Source of the DNA: Acidobacteriota bacterium
Lineage (GTDB): Bacteria > Acidobacteriota > Terriglobia > Acidiferrales > UBA7541
Length of the DNA: 46,800 nucleotides
Assembly: GCA_021818865.1 (NCBI GenBank)
Contig: JAKASX010000018.1
Coordinates: forward strand, 1 to 46,800
Direction of reading: 5' to 3'
A program made the position numbers and the translations under genes. Shown here piece by piece: positions 14,584 through 23,413 of the stretch (positions are counted from its first letter, which is position 1; every line of letters starts with the position of its first letter). Below the pieces are notes generated by a model. It had not been told where the DNA came from, made no database searches, and saw only the letters and a list, made by a program, of their open reading frames with translations.

Positions 14584-15906
14584 TCACGCCCGCTCCTGCT
14601 CGATGGCCCGGTCGAGCAGTTCCACCACGTGCAAAACCTCTTGCCCGTCCCCGGCCAATTTCGCTCCTGCTCGTAACTGCAGCAGGCAGCCGGGATTCGC
14701 CGTTAAAATGACCTGCGCCGCGGTCGCGTTCACGCATTCCATCTTTTTCCGCAAAAGCGCCATTGCCGTTTCGGTCTGCGTCACGTTGTAGACGCCGGCC
14801 GATCCGCAGCACTGGTCGGAAAGCTCCATTTCCACCAGTTCCACGCCCTTAACCGCCTGGATCAGCCGCCTCGGTGCCTCGCGCACTTTCTGCCCGTGGA
14901 GCAAATGGCAGGAATCCTGATAGGTCGCTCGCAGCGGCACGCGCTGCATCGGCGCCGTCAGTCCCAGTTCATCCAGAAATTCCGTCACGTCCCTCAGCTT
15001 ATCCTCGAACCCCTTCGCTCGTTCGTGGTCCTCGGATTCCGGGCCGAATAGCAATCCATACTCCTTCATCGTCGATCCGCATCCCGCCGCGTTCGTCACG
15101 ATCGCGTCGAATCCATCCCCGCCGGCGAAAAAAACGTCCAGATTTCGCCTCGCCAGTTCCCGCGCAACGTCTCGATACCCGGCGTGTACCGCCAGCGCTC
15201 CGCAGCACCACTGTCCCTCCGGCACCACCACTTCGCATCCGTTCGCTTGTAGCACGCGAATCGTCGCGTCGTTCAGCGCCGAAAACGTCATCCTTGCGAC
15301 GCATCCCGCGAAAAACGCCACTCTCGCCCGTCGCACGCCGCGCGCGGGAAATGTCCGCGTAGTCTCGGTCGAAAAGAATTTCCGGTCGATCTCCGGCAGT
15401 AATTCCGCCCGCGTTTCGAGCCCCATCAGCTTCAGCAGGCCCGTGCTTTGCGCCAACTTTTGCATCCCCGAGCGCTGCGCCAGCCGCATCAACCCTCCAA
15501 GCGCCGCCATCCGCTTGGGGTAGGGAAGCAGTCGCCGGTAAAAAATCTCCCGCCCCAGCCGCGCCATCCCTGTGCGCCGGTACTCCCGCTCGATCCGTCC
15601 TCGCGCCAGTTCCACCAGTTTTCCGTATTCCACACCAGATGGACACGCCGTCTCGCAGGCTCGGCAATCCAGGCACCGGTCGATGTGCGTCACAAATGTC
15701 GCGTCCATCGCCATCTCGCCCGAATCCACCAGGAACATCTGCCGGATTCGTCCTCTTGGCGAATCCGCTTCCCGGCCCCACAGCCGGTAGGTCGGGCAAT
15801 GATTCAGGCACAATCCGCAATGCACGCAACGCGCAAAGTCGCGGTAATCGGCTAGCTCCGTCTCGCCCGCCTTCACCGCCATCGTTTGTTGGACTTCCGT
15901 CGCCAC
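14584..15906 (-). CDS. glcF: Glycolate oxidase iron-sulfur subunit
   Basis: This 440-residue protein is the electron-transfer subunit of glycolate dehydrogenase. Two [4Fe-4S] motifs lie near the N-terminus: CVHCGLCLNHCP and CLDCRACETACPSG. Two CCG (heterodisulfide-reductase-like) domains follow, with GCVARMTF plus WCCGALAVHAG, and SCHLLHGQK plus DQCCGSAGVYN. Electrons taken from glycolate by GlcD flavin would pass through these clusters, probably to the quinone pool. GTG 15906 is chosen because it lies 5 nt after the glcE stop with GGAGGG upstream; the longer ORF would overlap glcE, and ATG 15882 is an alternative. It is the last gene of the operon. Confidence 0.93.
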   Translation of the reverse strand: MATEVQQTMAVKAGETELADYRDFARCVHCGLCLNHCPTYRLWGREADSPRGRIRQMFLVDSGEMAMDATFVTHIDRCLDCRACETACPSGVEYGKLVELARGRIEREYRRTGMARLGREIFYRRLLPYPKRMAALGGLMRLAQRSGMQKLAQSTGLLKLMGLETRAELLPEIDRKFFSTETTRTFPARGVRRARVAFFAGCVARMTFSALNDATIRVLQANGCEVVVPEGQWCCGALAVHAGYRDVARELARRNLDVFFAGGDGFDAIVTNAAGCGSTMKEYGLLFGPESEDHERAKGFEDKLRDVTEFLDELGLTAPMQRVPLRATYQDSCHLLHGQKVREAPRRLIQAVKGVELVEMELSDQCCGSAGVYNVTQTETAMALLRKKMECVNATAAQVILTANPGCLLQLRAGAKLAGDGQEVLHVVELLDRAIEQERA

Positions 15907-15911
15907 GTCCC

Positions 15912-17309
15912 TCAAATCCCTCCGAAGAATCGACCCGGGCTCAAAATTCCCCCCGAGTCGAACGCCTGTTTTACCCTTCGCATCAGCGCCGCGTCTGGCC
16001 TCCCGCTGCCCCAGATCGTCGCTAGATTCTTTAGCCCATCCGGGCACCACGGAATCCAGCCGAACCCTTGTGCCGCTTCCGCCGCTTGCACTACCTCGCT
16101 CGCCGCCGCGGCCAGTCCCTCAAAAATGGTCCCATCGCTGGTTCCCGGCAGGAACGCTACGTAGACCACCCCTACTCCTCGCGCCAGGATCGCCGCGGGT
16201 ATTCCATGTTTTTCACCGCTTCTGCGGCCTGCGGCGAAAATTTCCCCAATTCGGCTCGGCAGGACGCTCGCGCGAACGATCGTCGCCGCGGGAGACGCTT
16301 CGAGCAGCAAAGGAATCGCCTCTCGCAGCCGCTCCTCCGCCTGTGCACGTTGCCCCTCGTCGAGCGCAATCGTTCCCGCCGCTCCGCTTTCATTCGCCAT
16401 GCGGCCAAGTTCGGCTTCGAACCGTCGCAGCACCTTCTCGCTCCCGCCGAATCCCGCCATCGCCGCCCATCCCGAGCGCGGAAGCCACGATTCCACCGGC
16501 GCCAATTCCGTTCCGTCCAGACGCGCTTGTCCGCCGAGCACTCCTGCCATCGCCGGACTTAAAATTTCCAGCGTCGCCGGAGCCACCGGCGACTGTGCGA
16601 TTCGTCGCACAAAGTCAATCGCTCCCGATTCTTCTCTAAATAACGCCAGGAACCCTCCACTTGCCTCAGCTACGGGAAACGTTTTGAAATTCAGCCGTGT
16701 CAGGATTCCCAGCGTTCCCAGCGACCCGATGAACAGTTTGTGCAGGTCGTATCCCGCGACGTTTTTCACCACGCGCCCGCCGCTCTTTGCCCGTGTCCCA
16801 TCGCCGGTGACGAATTCCGCTCCCAGCAGAAAATCCCGCGCACTTCCGTATCCTTGCCGCAGCGGCGAATCCACTCCGCTCGCCACCGTTCCGCCGATCG
16901 TCGCCCGTTTCTGGTACGGCACCGAAAGCGGCAGAAACTGCCTGTGTTCCCCGAGCAGCTTGCCCACGTCCGCCATCCGCGCTCCCGCCTCCACGCTCAG
17001 CGTCAAATCGCCCGGATCGTATCCATGCACCTTCTCGAGTCTCGTCGTCACGAGGGCCACGTCATACCGCGCCGCCGCGCCGCCCATTCCGATCTTCGTC
17101 CCCGCTCCCCGAGCCACCACGCCCAGCTTTTCGGCCGCGCACATTCGCAGAATTTCCGCTATCTCTTCCGCATTCGCCGGCCTCACCATCGCTTTCGGCG
17201 TCACGCCGTGAATCGCGTATTCTCCTGTCGCACTGGGATCGCCGCTTGTATTCGCCTCGCCCGCAATCGCCGCGAGCGATTGCGCCAGTTTTTCCTCGCT
17301 TCCACTCAT
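15912..17309 (-). CDS. glcE: Glycolate oxidase FAD-binding subunit
   Basis: A 465-residue FAD-binding PCMH-type protein. The flavin fold is shown by RPANAEEIAEILRMCAAEKL, VVARGAGTKIGMGG, VEAGARMADVGKLLGEH, ATIGGTVASGVDSP, and VKNVAGYDLHKLFIGSLGTL. The C-terminus ends in AFDSGGILSPGRFFGG, as in GlcD/GlcE relatives. It is longer than the roughly 350 residues of E. coli GlcE, with extra sequence in the middle and C-terminal thirds. It acts with GlcD and GlcF in oxidising glycolate to glyoxylate. Its ATG overlaps the glcD stop by 4 bp, indicating tight translational coupling. Confidence 0.9.
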   Translation of the reverse strand: MSGSEEKLAQSLAAIAGEANTSGDPSATGEYAIHGVTPKAMVRPANAEEIAEILRMCAAEKLGVVARGAGTKIGMGGAAARYDVALVTTRLEKVHGYDPGDLTLSVEAGARMADVGKLLGEHRQFLPLSVPYQKRATIGGTVASGVDSPLRQGYGSARDFLLGAEFVTGDGTRAKSGGRVVKNVAGYDLHKLFIGSLGTLGILTRLNFKTFPVAEASGGFLALFREESGAIDFVRRIAQSPVAPATLEILSPAMAGVLGGQARLDGTELAPVESWLPRSGWAAMAGFGGSEKVLRRFEAELGRMANESGAAGTIALDEGQRAQAEERLREAIPLLLEASPAATIVRASVLPSRIGEIFAAGRRSGEKHGIPAAILARGVGVVYVAFLPGTSDGTIFEGLAAAASEVVQAAEAAQGFGWIPWCPDGLKNLATIWGSGRPDAALMRRVKQAFDSGGILSPGRFFGGI

Positions 17310-18814
17310 CGCTGCGTTCCGCCCCGCGTCTCGGCGTCTGAACCCACGCGCTCGTTCCTCGCACCTTCAATCGGCTCGCTCGGGCCGCGTCCCATCGCCG
17401 GAGCTCGTATCTCGCCGCAACTCTTGCTGACAGGGAACAGCTTTCCAGGATTCAGCAGCCCGGAAGGATTGAACGCGCTCCGCACGCGCTTCATCAGCTC
17501 CAAATCCGTTTCACTGAAAAGCAGCGGCATCAGCCGGTCCTTTTCCATCCCCACGCCGTGCTCGCCGGTGATGGATCCGCCCAATTCCACGCACAGCGCG
17601 ATGATTTCGCTCGCCGCCGCCATTGCCCGCTCGAACGTTCCCGGCTCGCGCCGGTCGAAGCACAGCATCGGGTGCAGATTGCCGTCGCCCGCGTGAAAAA
17701 TATTCCCCACTTCGAATCCGTGTCGTTTGCCGATCTCCCCGATTCGCCGCAGCGTTTCTGGTAGTCGCGTTCTCGGAATCACCCCGTCCTGCACGTAGCA
17801 ATCGGGCGCCACTCGGCCCACCGCTCCAAACGCGTTTTTCCGCGCTTTCCACAGCGCTTCACGTTCCCGTTCGTCCTTCGCCGTTCTTACTTCGCGCGCC
17901 TTGTGCGCCCGGCACGTCTCCACCACGGCCGCCGCCTGCTCCTCGGCCGCTTCTCTGGGTCCATCCACCTCGATCAGCAGCAGCGCCCCCGCGTCGGTCG
18001 GCAATCCGGCCCGAATCCACGATTCCACCACGCGGATCGTCCATCCATCCATCATTTCGCACGCCGCCGGCGTGATTCCTCGCGCCGTCAGCGCCACAAC
18101 CGTCTCCGTCGCGTCATCGGTCGTCTCGAAAACCGCCAGCAGCGTCTTCACCGATTCCGGCAGCCGCGTCAATTTCGCCGTGATTTCCACCACCAGCCCC
18201 AGCGTGCCTTCCGATCCGACGAAGAGCCCCACCAGGTCGTAACCCGGCGCGTCGACCGCGGCTCCTCCTATGCGATACATCTCGCCGTCCGGCATCACCA
18301 CTTCAAGTCCCAAAATGTGGTTCGTCGTCACCCCGTAGCGCAGCGTGTGCGGCCCTCCCGCGTTTTCCGATACGTTTCCGCCGATCGTGCACGATTTCTG
18401 GCTCGAAGGATCGGGAGCGTATTGGAGCCCCGCCCGTGCTACCGCTCGCGAAAGCTCCAGATTCACCACTCCCGGCTCGACCACCGCCCGCTGGTTTTCG
18501 TAATCCACCGCCAGAATCCGATTCATCCGGGAAAACACCACCTGCACGCCGCCCTCCCGAGCCAGCGCCCCTCCCGAAAGCCCCGTTCCCGCGCCTCGCC
18601 CTACCATCGGCACGCCGTTTCGGTTAGACCACCGCGCGATTTCCACCACCTCGCTCTTGTTTCCCGGAAACACCACGCAATCCGGCCGTCCGGTTTCCAC
18701 CGATCCGTCGTATTCGTACAGGCGCAGCTCTTCTTCTTTCGTCAGCACCTGTTCGCGCCCAACGATTCGCTCGAGTCCCGCAATCATCCGTGGATCGATG
18801 CGCCGGCTAGGCAT
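17306..18814 (-). CDS. glcD: Glycolate oxidase catalytic subunit
   Basis: A 502-residue flavoprotein that oxidises glycolate to glyoxylate. FAD-binding motifs are PMVGRGAGTGLSGGA, PDPSSQKSCTIGGNVSENAG and APGYDLVGLFVGSEGTLG. The C-terminal catalytic part has GNIFHAGDGNLHP and GGSITGEHGVGMEKDRLM, both characteristic of the GlcD/D-lactate dehydrogenase family, then FNPSGLLNPGKLFP. A 35-residue polar tail extends beyond the normal end. ATG 18814 fits the family start; a longer in-frame ORF reaching 19216 lies inside the kinase gene and is rejected. A promoter-like pair just upstream suggests an internal start. D-lactate dehydrogenase is the alternative; glcE, glcF and glcG beside it favour glycolate. 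Confidence 0.93.
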   Translation of the reverse strand: MPSRRIDPRMIAGLERIVGREQVLTKEEELRLYEYDGSVETGRPDCVVFPGNKSEVVEIARWSNRNGVPMVGRGAGTGLSGGALAREGGVQVVFSRMNRILAVDYENQRAVVEPGVVNLELSRAVARAGLQYAPDPSSQKSCTIGGNVSENAGGPHTLRYGVTTNHILGLEVVMPDGEMYRIGGAAVDAPGYDLVGLFVGSEGTLGLVVEITAKLTRLPESVKTLLAVFETTDDATETVVALTARGITPAACEMMDGWTIRVVESWIRAGLPTDAGALLLIEVDGPREAAEEQAAAVVETCRAHKAREVRTAKDEREREALWKARKNAFGAVGRVAPDCYVQDGVIPRTRLPETLRRIGEIGKRHGFEVGNIFHAGDGNLHPMLCFDRREPGTFERAMAAASEIIALCVELGGSITGEHGVGMEKDRLMPLLFSETDLELMKRVRSAFNPSGLLNPGKLFPVSKSCGEIRAPAMGRGPSEPIEGARNERVGSDAETRGGTQR

Positions 18815-18823
18815 TCTGTGGCG

Positions 18824-18852
18824 ACTATAGTGCAAGGGAAAAAAGAGGACAA
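18824..18852 (-). promoter_or_regulatory. Internal promoter before glcD (near-leaderless)
   Basis: On the minus strand TTGTCC (18852-18847) and TATAGT (18829-18824) are 17 nt apart. The glcD ATG begins 10 nt after the -10, so the leader would be only 2-3 nt. It lies in the 92-bp gap between the kinase and glcD. Confidence 0.5.
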
Positions 18853-18906
18853 CTCTCTTGGCGAGCGGCGCTCTTCCGTCGCTCCTCGGCCGTTCTTGCT
18901 CGCGAA

Positions 18907-20217
18907 TTATTCGTGAATCAGGATGCGCAGATCGCGCAGATTGTTCCCCGTCGGCCCCGTCAGAATCGCATCGCCCAATCGCGCGAAAAAGCTGTAGGAA
19001 TCGCTTCGCCGGAAAAAATCCACCGCATCGAGTCCGGCTGCTTGCGCCCGTCCGATCGTCGTCCCGTCGGCAATCGCCCCGGCCGCCGGGCTCGATCCAT
19101 CGATTCCGTCGGTTCCCGCGCTCAGCACGGCCACCGGTCGTCCTTCGATTTTCTGCGCCGCGTAAAGCGCAAACGCCGAGTTCCGCCCGCCCATTCCATT
19201 CCCATTCACGCGGCACAGCACTTCGCCGTCGGCAATCACCGCAACCGGAAGCCCGGGATTGGCTTCCTTGTGCCGTTCGAGCAGATCGAGCAGGAAATCA
19301 ACGGACCGTTCGAGCAGCCAATCGTCCGTCGAATTGTCGCAAATCGTCGCCAGACCATGCGATTCGGCGGTTCGATGCGCCTGGTGAAACAGTTTGTGTT
19401 GATCGAGCAGCAGGAAAAATTCCGAGCGCGCGAACGCCGGGTCGCACTCTTTCGGCGTCTCACGCAGCCTCCGCCGCTCGAAGCAGTCCCGCAGCGCCCC
19501 GCTCAGATGCTCCACCACCCCGTATCGCGACGCCACTTGGTACGCGTCTTCCACCGTCGAGGGATCGGGCAGCGTCGGCCCGGACGCCAGCGCCGATTCG
19601 CACCCCGGCGGAACGTCGCTGATGGCTAGCGTGAATTTCATCGCCATCGGCGCCGCTGCCGCCATCCGCCCACCCTTCACCGCGGAAAGGTGTTTCCTTA
19701 CCACGTTGATTTCGTCGATCGAGCCGCCGCAGTTCACCAGCGTCCGATGCAGCTCTCGCATCTCTTCGAGGGAAACCCGTGAATCCAGCGGCGATTCCAC
19801 CAGCGCCGATCCTCCGCCCGAAACCAGGAAAAAGACGGTCGTGCGCTCGTCCGTTTTTTTCAAAAGGTCGAGAATCGCCCGCGCTGCGGCGAAGCTTCCT
19901 TCGTTCGGCGCCGGATGCCCCGCCAGGAAAAATTGCAGTCCGCGAATTCGCCGTGGCGGCGGCGAAGGAGCGGCCAGAATTCCCTCCAACGGGAAATCCG
20001 GCTCCAGCACTTCCGCCAGTCCTTCCGTCATCGCGCACGCCGCTTTGCCAAAGGCCACCACGCGCAGTGTCGCCGCCTCGCCCAGTTCGATTTCCTCCTC
20101 GCCAACCAGCAGCCGTTTGCCCGCACGGGCGATCTTCGCCCGCACCGCCCTTCGCGCATCCACGGCGTCGAGCGTCTGTTCGAAAATCGTTCGGGCGAGT
20201 GGTTTCAAATCGCTCAT
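18907..20217 (-). CDS. Glycerate 2-kinase (GckA / DUF4147-MOFRL family)
   Basis: A 436-residue class II glycerate kinase, which phosphorylates D-glycerate with ATP, usually to 2-phosphoglycerate. Recognised blocks are VVAFGKAACAMTEGL near residue 52, GHPAPNEGS, VFFLVSGGGSALVESP, INVVRKHLSAVKGGRMA and LAISDVPPG. The MOFRL-type C-terminus has GGRNSAFAL, VLSAGTDGIDGSSPAAGAI and TGPTGNNLRDLRI. It belongs to the glycolate operon, 22 bp after glcG, and would return carbon derived from glycolate (via glyoxylate and glycerate) to glycolysis. Glyoxylate carboligase and tartronate semialdehyde reductase, the intervening steps, are not in this window. Confidence 0.92.
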   Translation of the reverse strand: MSDLKPLARTIFEQTLDAVDARRAVRAKIARAGKRLLVGEEEIELGEAATLRVVAFGKAACAMTEGLAEVLEPDFPLEGILAAPSPPPRRIRGLQFFLAGHPAPNEGSFAAARAILDLLKKTDERTTVFFLVSGGGSALVESPLDSRVSLEEMRELHRTLVNCGGSIDEINVVRKHLSAVKGGRMAAAAPMAMKFTLAISDVPPGCESALASGPTLPDPSTVEDAYQVASRYGVVEHLSGALRDCFERRRLRETPKECDPAFARSEFFLLLDQHKLFHQAHRTAESHGLATICDNSTDDWLLERSVDFLLDLLERHKEANPGLPVAVIADGEVLCRVNGNGMGGRNSAFALYAAQKIEGRPVAVLSAGTDGIDGSSPAAGAIADGTTIGRAQAAGLDAVDFFRRSDSYSFFARLGDAILTGPTGNNLRDLRILIHE

Positions 20218-20239
20218 GGCGCAGCCGCCGCCAGTTCCC

Positions 20240-20677
20240 TCATGCTTCGCTCAGCGCCGCCGCACCGGCGCGTGCCACGTCGCTGTCTTCATCTTCCGTG
20301 CCTGCGCTCACCCCTATCGCGCCGACCACCTGTCCATCCACGATCAGCGGAATGCCGCCACGCACCGAAGTCTGTTGATCCGGCCGCGCGACGGCCAGTC
20401 CCAGCGCGACCACGAGGTTTGGCTCGCCGTCGCGCATCGGCGCGCCTGTCGCTGCGCGCCGCAGCGCCGCAGACCGCGCTTTCGTGATCGCGATTTCCAC
20501 CGAAGCCGGCTTGGCTCCGTCCATTCGTGCGAACGCCAGCAGATGCCCGCCGTCATCCACCACGGCGATGTTCATCGGCCGTTGGATTTCGACGGCGCGT
20601 CGCTCGGCCGCGGCCAGCACGGCGCGAGCCCCTTCGAGAGTTAAGCGGGGAGTATTGCGGTTCACCAGCGTCATCAT
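20240..20677 (-). CDS. glcG: GlcG/HbpS-family protein (DUF336)
   Basis: A 145-residue protein of the GlcG/HbpS family. Typical blocks are LTLEGARAVLAAAERRA, MNIAVVDDGGHLLAFARMDG, ARPDQQTSVRGGIPLIVDG and VVGAIGVSAGTEDED. GlcG accompanies glycolate genes in many bacteria and its exact role is unclear; HbpS relatives bind haem or corrinoids. There is no signal peptide, so the protein is cytoplasmic. Two adjacent ATG codons (20677 and 20674) follow GGAATCGAGGA; either may be used. It sits 47 bp after the transketolase-like gene and 22 bp before the kinase. Confidence 0.88.
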   Translation of the reverse strand: MMTLVNRNTPRLTLEGARAVLAAAERRAVEIQRPMNIAVVDDGGHLLAFARMDGAKPASVEIAITKARSAALRRAATGAPMRDGEPNLVVALGLAVARPDQQTSVRGGIPLIVDGQVVGAIGVSAGTEDEDSDVARAGAAALSEA

Positions 20678-20724
20678 TCCTCGATTCCGTCACGCGCCTC
20701 TACGGAGGGTCCGATGGAGGTTCT

Positions 20725-23238
20725 TCACGCCAGCAAGTCGCGCTGGCCCGACAAGCGGGCATCACGGTCGTGGGCGAAGCGCTGTATGGCCGCGAAGATC
20801 GACTCGGGGTCGAGGTGAGCCTCGGCAATGACCTCCGGTTCCAGGCCCCCAGTCAGCCATTGATTGTTCCAATCCGAGGTCAGCGAGTACGCGTCTGTCA
20901 GCGGTCCCAGGTTCCGAATGGGCCACACCCGCCGCGTCCCGGTGCTCACAACCATGAGATCGTAATACGCTTCGGGAGGAAGCACTGAACGGCGATACTC
21001 TTCAGGTTGCCGATCGAAGAGTTCCTCGCTCACGGCGGCGACGATCTTGACGTTCAATCCCGCTCGATCCAGGCGTGGCAACAGGCTGACGAGATTGACG
21101 GTGGAACTCGCGCCCTGCACCACGACGTAGCCGGCCCGTTGTTGGCCAGGCGCGAAATCGCGAATGACGTAGAGCCCCTTGGCCGCGGCTTGGAGCGAGG
21201 AATCGGCGAAGGCGCTGCGGTCGGCCACGGGGAAATCGGGCCGGGCGACCTCGATGGAAATGATGCCCACTTTCGGATCGCGAGCGGCAATCTCGGCGGC
21301 GGCAAAATAGCCCGGCGCCACATCGTTGAAGTCCCAGAAATTCAGGTGGATGGTTTGACCGTGCGGAAAGAGCTTCCATACCTGGGTCGCAAAGATTCCA
21401 AAGTGGGTGCGGGCATCAGCAGCCGTCTCCGGCCCGGAATGAGCGGCGAGAATGTGCAGAACCCCCATGCGGAAGCGGCTGTCCTGGTTCTGTTGGCTCC
21501 AAACGCGAGCTGGCGTATACATGAGCGGCGTAAACGCGCCATAGGTCCCGCTCATGGCCCATACCCCGGCGAACCTGTCGGGATCGACGCTGGCGCTCTG
21601 GCTCACCAGGCCGATGGCTGTCGACACGTTGCCCGCTTCCTGGATGGCGGCTTTCAGGCGTGTTCCCAGCGGATTGGTGACCGGATTGTAGTGGCCCCAC
21701 AAGCTGCCGTGCTCCATGTTGATGGACTCGGAGAGGTCGGCGGCAATCGTGAAGAAGCGGTTCCCGGTGACGTAGTTCATCCACTTGATCACTTCGGAGA
21801 TCGCCCGTCGCGTTCCGGCCACCTCGCCGGGCTTGCGGAAAAGCGTGATCGCTACTTGCCTTTCCTCCCCGGAGACTGGATTCGTGACGGCGACCTTTTG
21901 CGGCTGCGTGGGAAGGTGGGCCACGCGGAGGCGCTCGTCCAGGAAGGGATCGTGATGAATGTCGAAACGCAGAGGGAAGTCGTTCTTGACGCTGTCACCG
22001 ATCGCGACCAGCCGGTCAGCGAGCCAGTCGCCCAGACCGTCCCGGTCGAGCAGGGACATCACGACATCGATGTTGGTTTTGAACTGAATCATCCTCTCGC
22101 GGGCATCCGTGACCGGTCCCTGACGAATGCCCTCAAAGGTGACGCCATAATGCTTCTCGAAGGTGCTTGCCAGGGCCACGAAATAATCCGAGTTCATCTT
22201 CAACGAATACGGGTGGCTTGGATAGCCGATGAGTTGATCCATTCCGGCAACCTTGCCTTCGGCCGCGCCCGGCCAATACCCCTTGGTGGTATTGCCAATG
22301 ACGATGAACGGACGGCGATCGTTTTCATCCCAATCTTCCATGGTCTTGAGGGTGCCAATGATCTGGCTGTAATCATGGCCGTCCGGCAGCGTCAAGACGT
22401 TCCAACCGTATGAAGTCCACTGGTCCACAATCTGATAGCCATCAAATTTGCGGTCGACCACGCCCCCGACCAGCATGTCGTCAATACCCGCGTTGTTGTA
22501 AGACAACAGAATGCGAAGGCGCTTGCCCACCTGCAGCGCCAGAGCCTGGGTTTTGAGTTCCTGCGCGTGCCCTTCGGTCAATGCAAACTCGCCCTCCAGC
22601 GCTATCACTTTCAAAGAACTCGGAGCGCCGGCGATGTCCCAGAATGCGGCTTTGCCTGCCGAGGCAGCGATGCCAACCCCCGAGGGGCCGCCGTTCACGT
22701 CGTTCGTTGCATCGGTGCTTTCCGCATGGCCGGCGAGCGCCTTGATGCCGCGCGCCTTGGCCTGGGCGAACAAGGGATGGTCAACCAAACCGTAGTCCTG
22801 AAGGAGGTGCTTCAAAACGGCGGCGCCGCGGCGGAATCCGAGGGCGTCAACCGGTAAGATGGCCACATTCGGATCGACGTAGTAGCGGCGATCCCCGGTA
22901 GCTTTGAATTTCCGTTCGAGCGCCTGCCCCATGATCATCCACAGGGCATAGCCGGTCGGGATATTGTGCCCGCCCGCCAACATGAACTTGTCGCAAAAGG
23001 GGTGCTTCGGGCGCCGGTAGTCGTAGCGCAATCCTCCCAGTTCGGGCCCCGCCAGGTGTGCTGCGACGTTGTAGGGCGTGTAGGCCAGCGGCCCACCAAA
23101 GTGGCCCGTCTGCGCGTAGTTCCCGAGCAGCACGAGTGTCATACACGTCATGTAACCAATGTCTTCCAAAGCCCCGGGCCTGCCGATGTGCGACTCCAAC
23201 TGCTTAACCGGCGACGGCGCCGAATACGCGTTTGACAC
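20725..23238 (-). CDS. Transketolase-like thiamine-diphosphate enzyme
   Basis: An 837-residue ThDP enzyme. The N-terminal half has GHFGGPLAYTPYNVAAHLAG, a transketolase-type His site, and the cofactor segment LEGEFALTEGHAQEL followed by LLSYNNAGIDDM. The pyrimidine-binding half includes FTIAADLSESINMEHGSLWG. The length exceeds the roughly 660 residues of ordinary transketolase and approaches that of phosphoketolase or PDH-E1, but phosphoketolase hallmarks were not seen. It would transfer two-carbon units between sugars. GTG 23238 with GGAGGAGGG 12 nt upstream is preferred; the longer ORF from 23478 would run across the proS start. It is the first gene of the operon leading to glcG. The substrate is not established. 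Confidence 0.75.
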   Translation of the reverse strand: MSNAYSAPSPVKQLESHIGRPGALEDIGYMTCMTLVLLGNYAQTGHFGGPLAYTPYNVAAHLAGPELGGLRYDYRRPKHPFCDKFMLAGGHNIPTGYALWMIMGQALERKFKATGDRRYYVDPNVAILPVDALGFRRGAAVLKHLLQDYGLVDHPLFAQAKARGIKALAGHAESTDATNDVNGGPSGVGIAASAGKAAFWDIAGAPSSLKVIALEGEFALTEGHAQELKTQALALQVGKRLRILLSYNNAGIDDMLVGGVVDRKFDGYQIVDQWTSYGWNVLTLPDGHDYSQIIGTLKTMEDWDENDRRPFIVIGNTTKGYWPGAAEGKVAGMDQLIGYPSHPYSLKMNSDYFVALASTFEKHYGVTFEGIRQGPVTDARERMIQFKTNIDVVMSLLDRDGLGDWLADRLVAIGDSVKNDFPLRFDIHHDPFLDERLRVAHLPTQPQKVAVTNPVSGEERQVAITLFRKPGEVAGTRRAISEVIKWMNYVTGNRFFTIAADLSESINMEHGSLWGHYNPVTNPLGTRLKAAIQEAGNVSTAIGLVSQSASVDPDRFAGVWAMSGTYGAFTPLMYTPARVWSQQNQDSRFRMGVLHILAAHSGPETAADARTHFGIFATQVWKLFPHGQTIHLNFWDFNDVAPGYFAAAEIAARDPKVGIISIEVARPDFPVADRSAFADSSLQAAAKGLYVIRDFAPGQQRAGYVVVQGASSTVNLVSLLPRLDRAGLNVKIVAAVSEELFDRQPEEYRRSVLPPEAYYDLMVVSTGTRRVWPIRNLGPLTDAYSLTSDWNNQWLTGGLEPEVIAEAHLDPESIFAAIQRFAHDRDARLSGQRDLLA

Positions 23239-23288
23239 CAAGTTTTCCAACCCTCCTCCAGAGTGGGGTTCCAAACCTAGCGGAACGC

Positions 23289-23317
23289 ATAATAGACGAA
23301 TTGCCCCTGCCGGTAAA
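23289..23317 (-). promoter_or_regulatory. Promoter of the transketolase-glycolate operon
   Basis: On the minus strand TTTACC (23317-23312) and TATTAT (23294-23289) are 17 nt apart. The -10 matches five of six bases. Predicted start is near 23282, giving a leader of about 44 nt that includes the ribosome site. Confidence 0.6.
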
Positions 23318-23350
23318 CTCCGCGCGAGAAGGATGTCTCCTACCCTCGCG

Positions 23351-23379
23351 TTGACAACCCTCCGCCCCTTGGCTACCCT
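23351..23379 (+). promoter_or_regulatory. Promoter of proS
   Basis: A perfect TTGACA (23351-23356) is followed after 17 nt by TACCCT (23374-23379). It lies back-to-back with the divergent operon promoter, the two -35 boxes being 33 nt apart. Confidence 0.55.
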
Positions 23380-23413
23380 CGATTCTTTTCCACATCGAGG
23401 ATATTCACGGCTT

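Noticed and set aside
20725-23238. Reading the ThDP enzyme as phosphoketolase (Xfp)
   Set aside because: The length is suggestive, but Xfp-specific N-terminal motifs were not found; GHFGGPLAYTPY and the cofactor segment fit a transketolase-like enzyme better.
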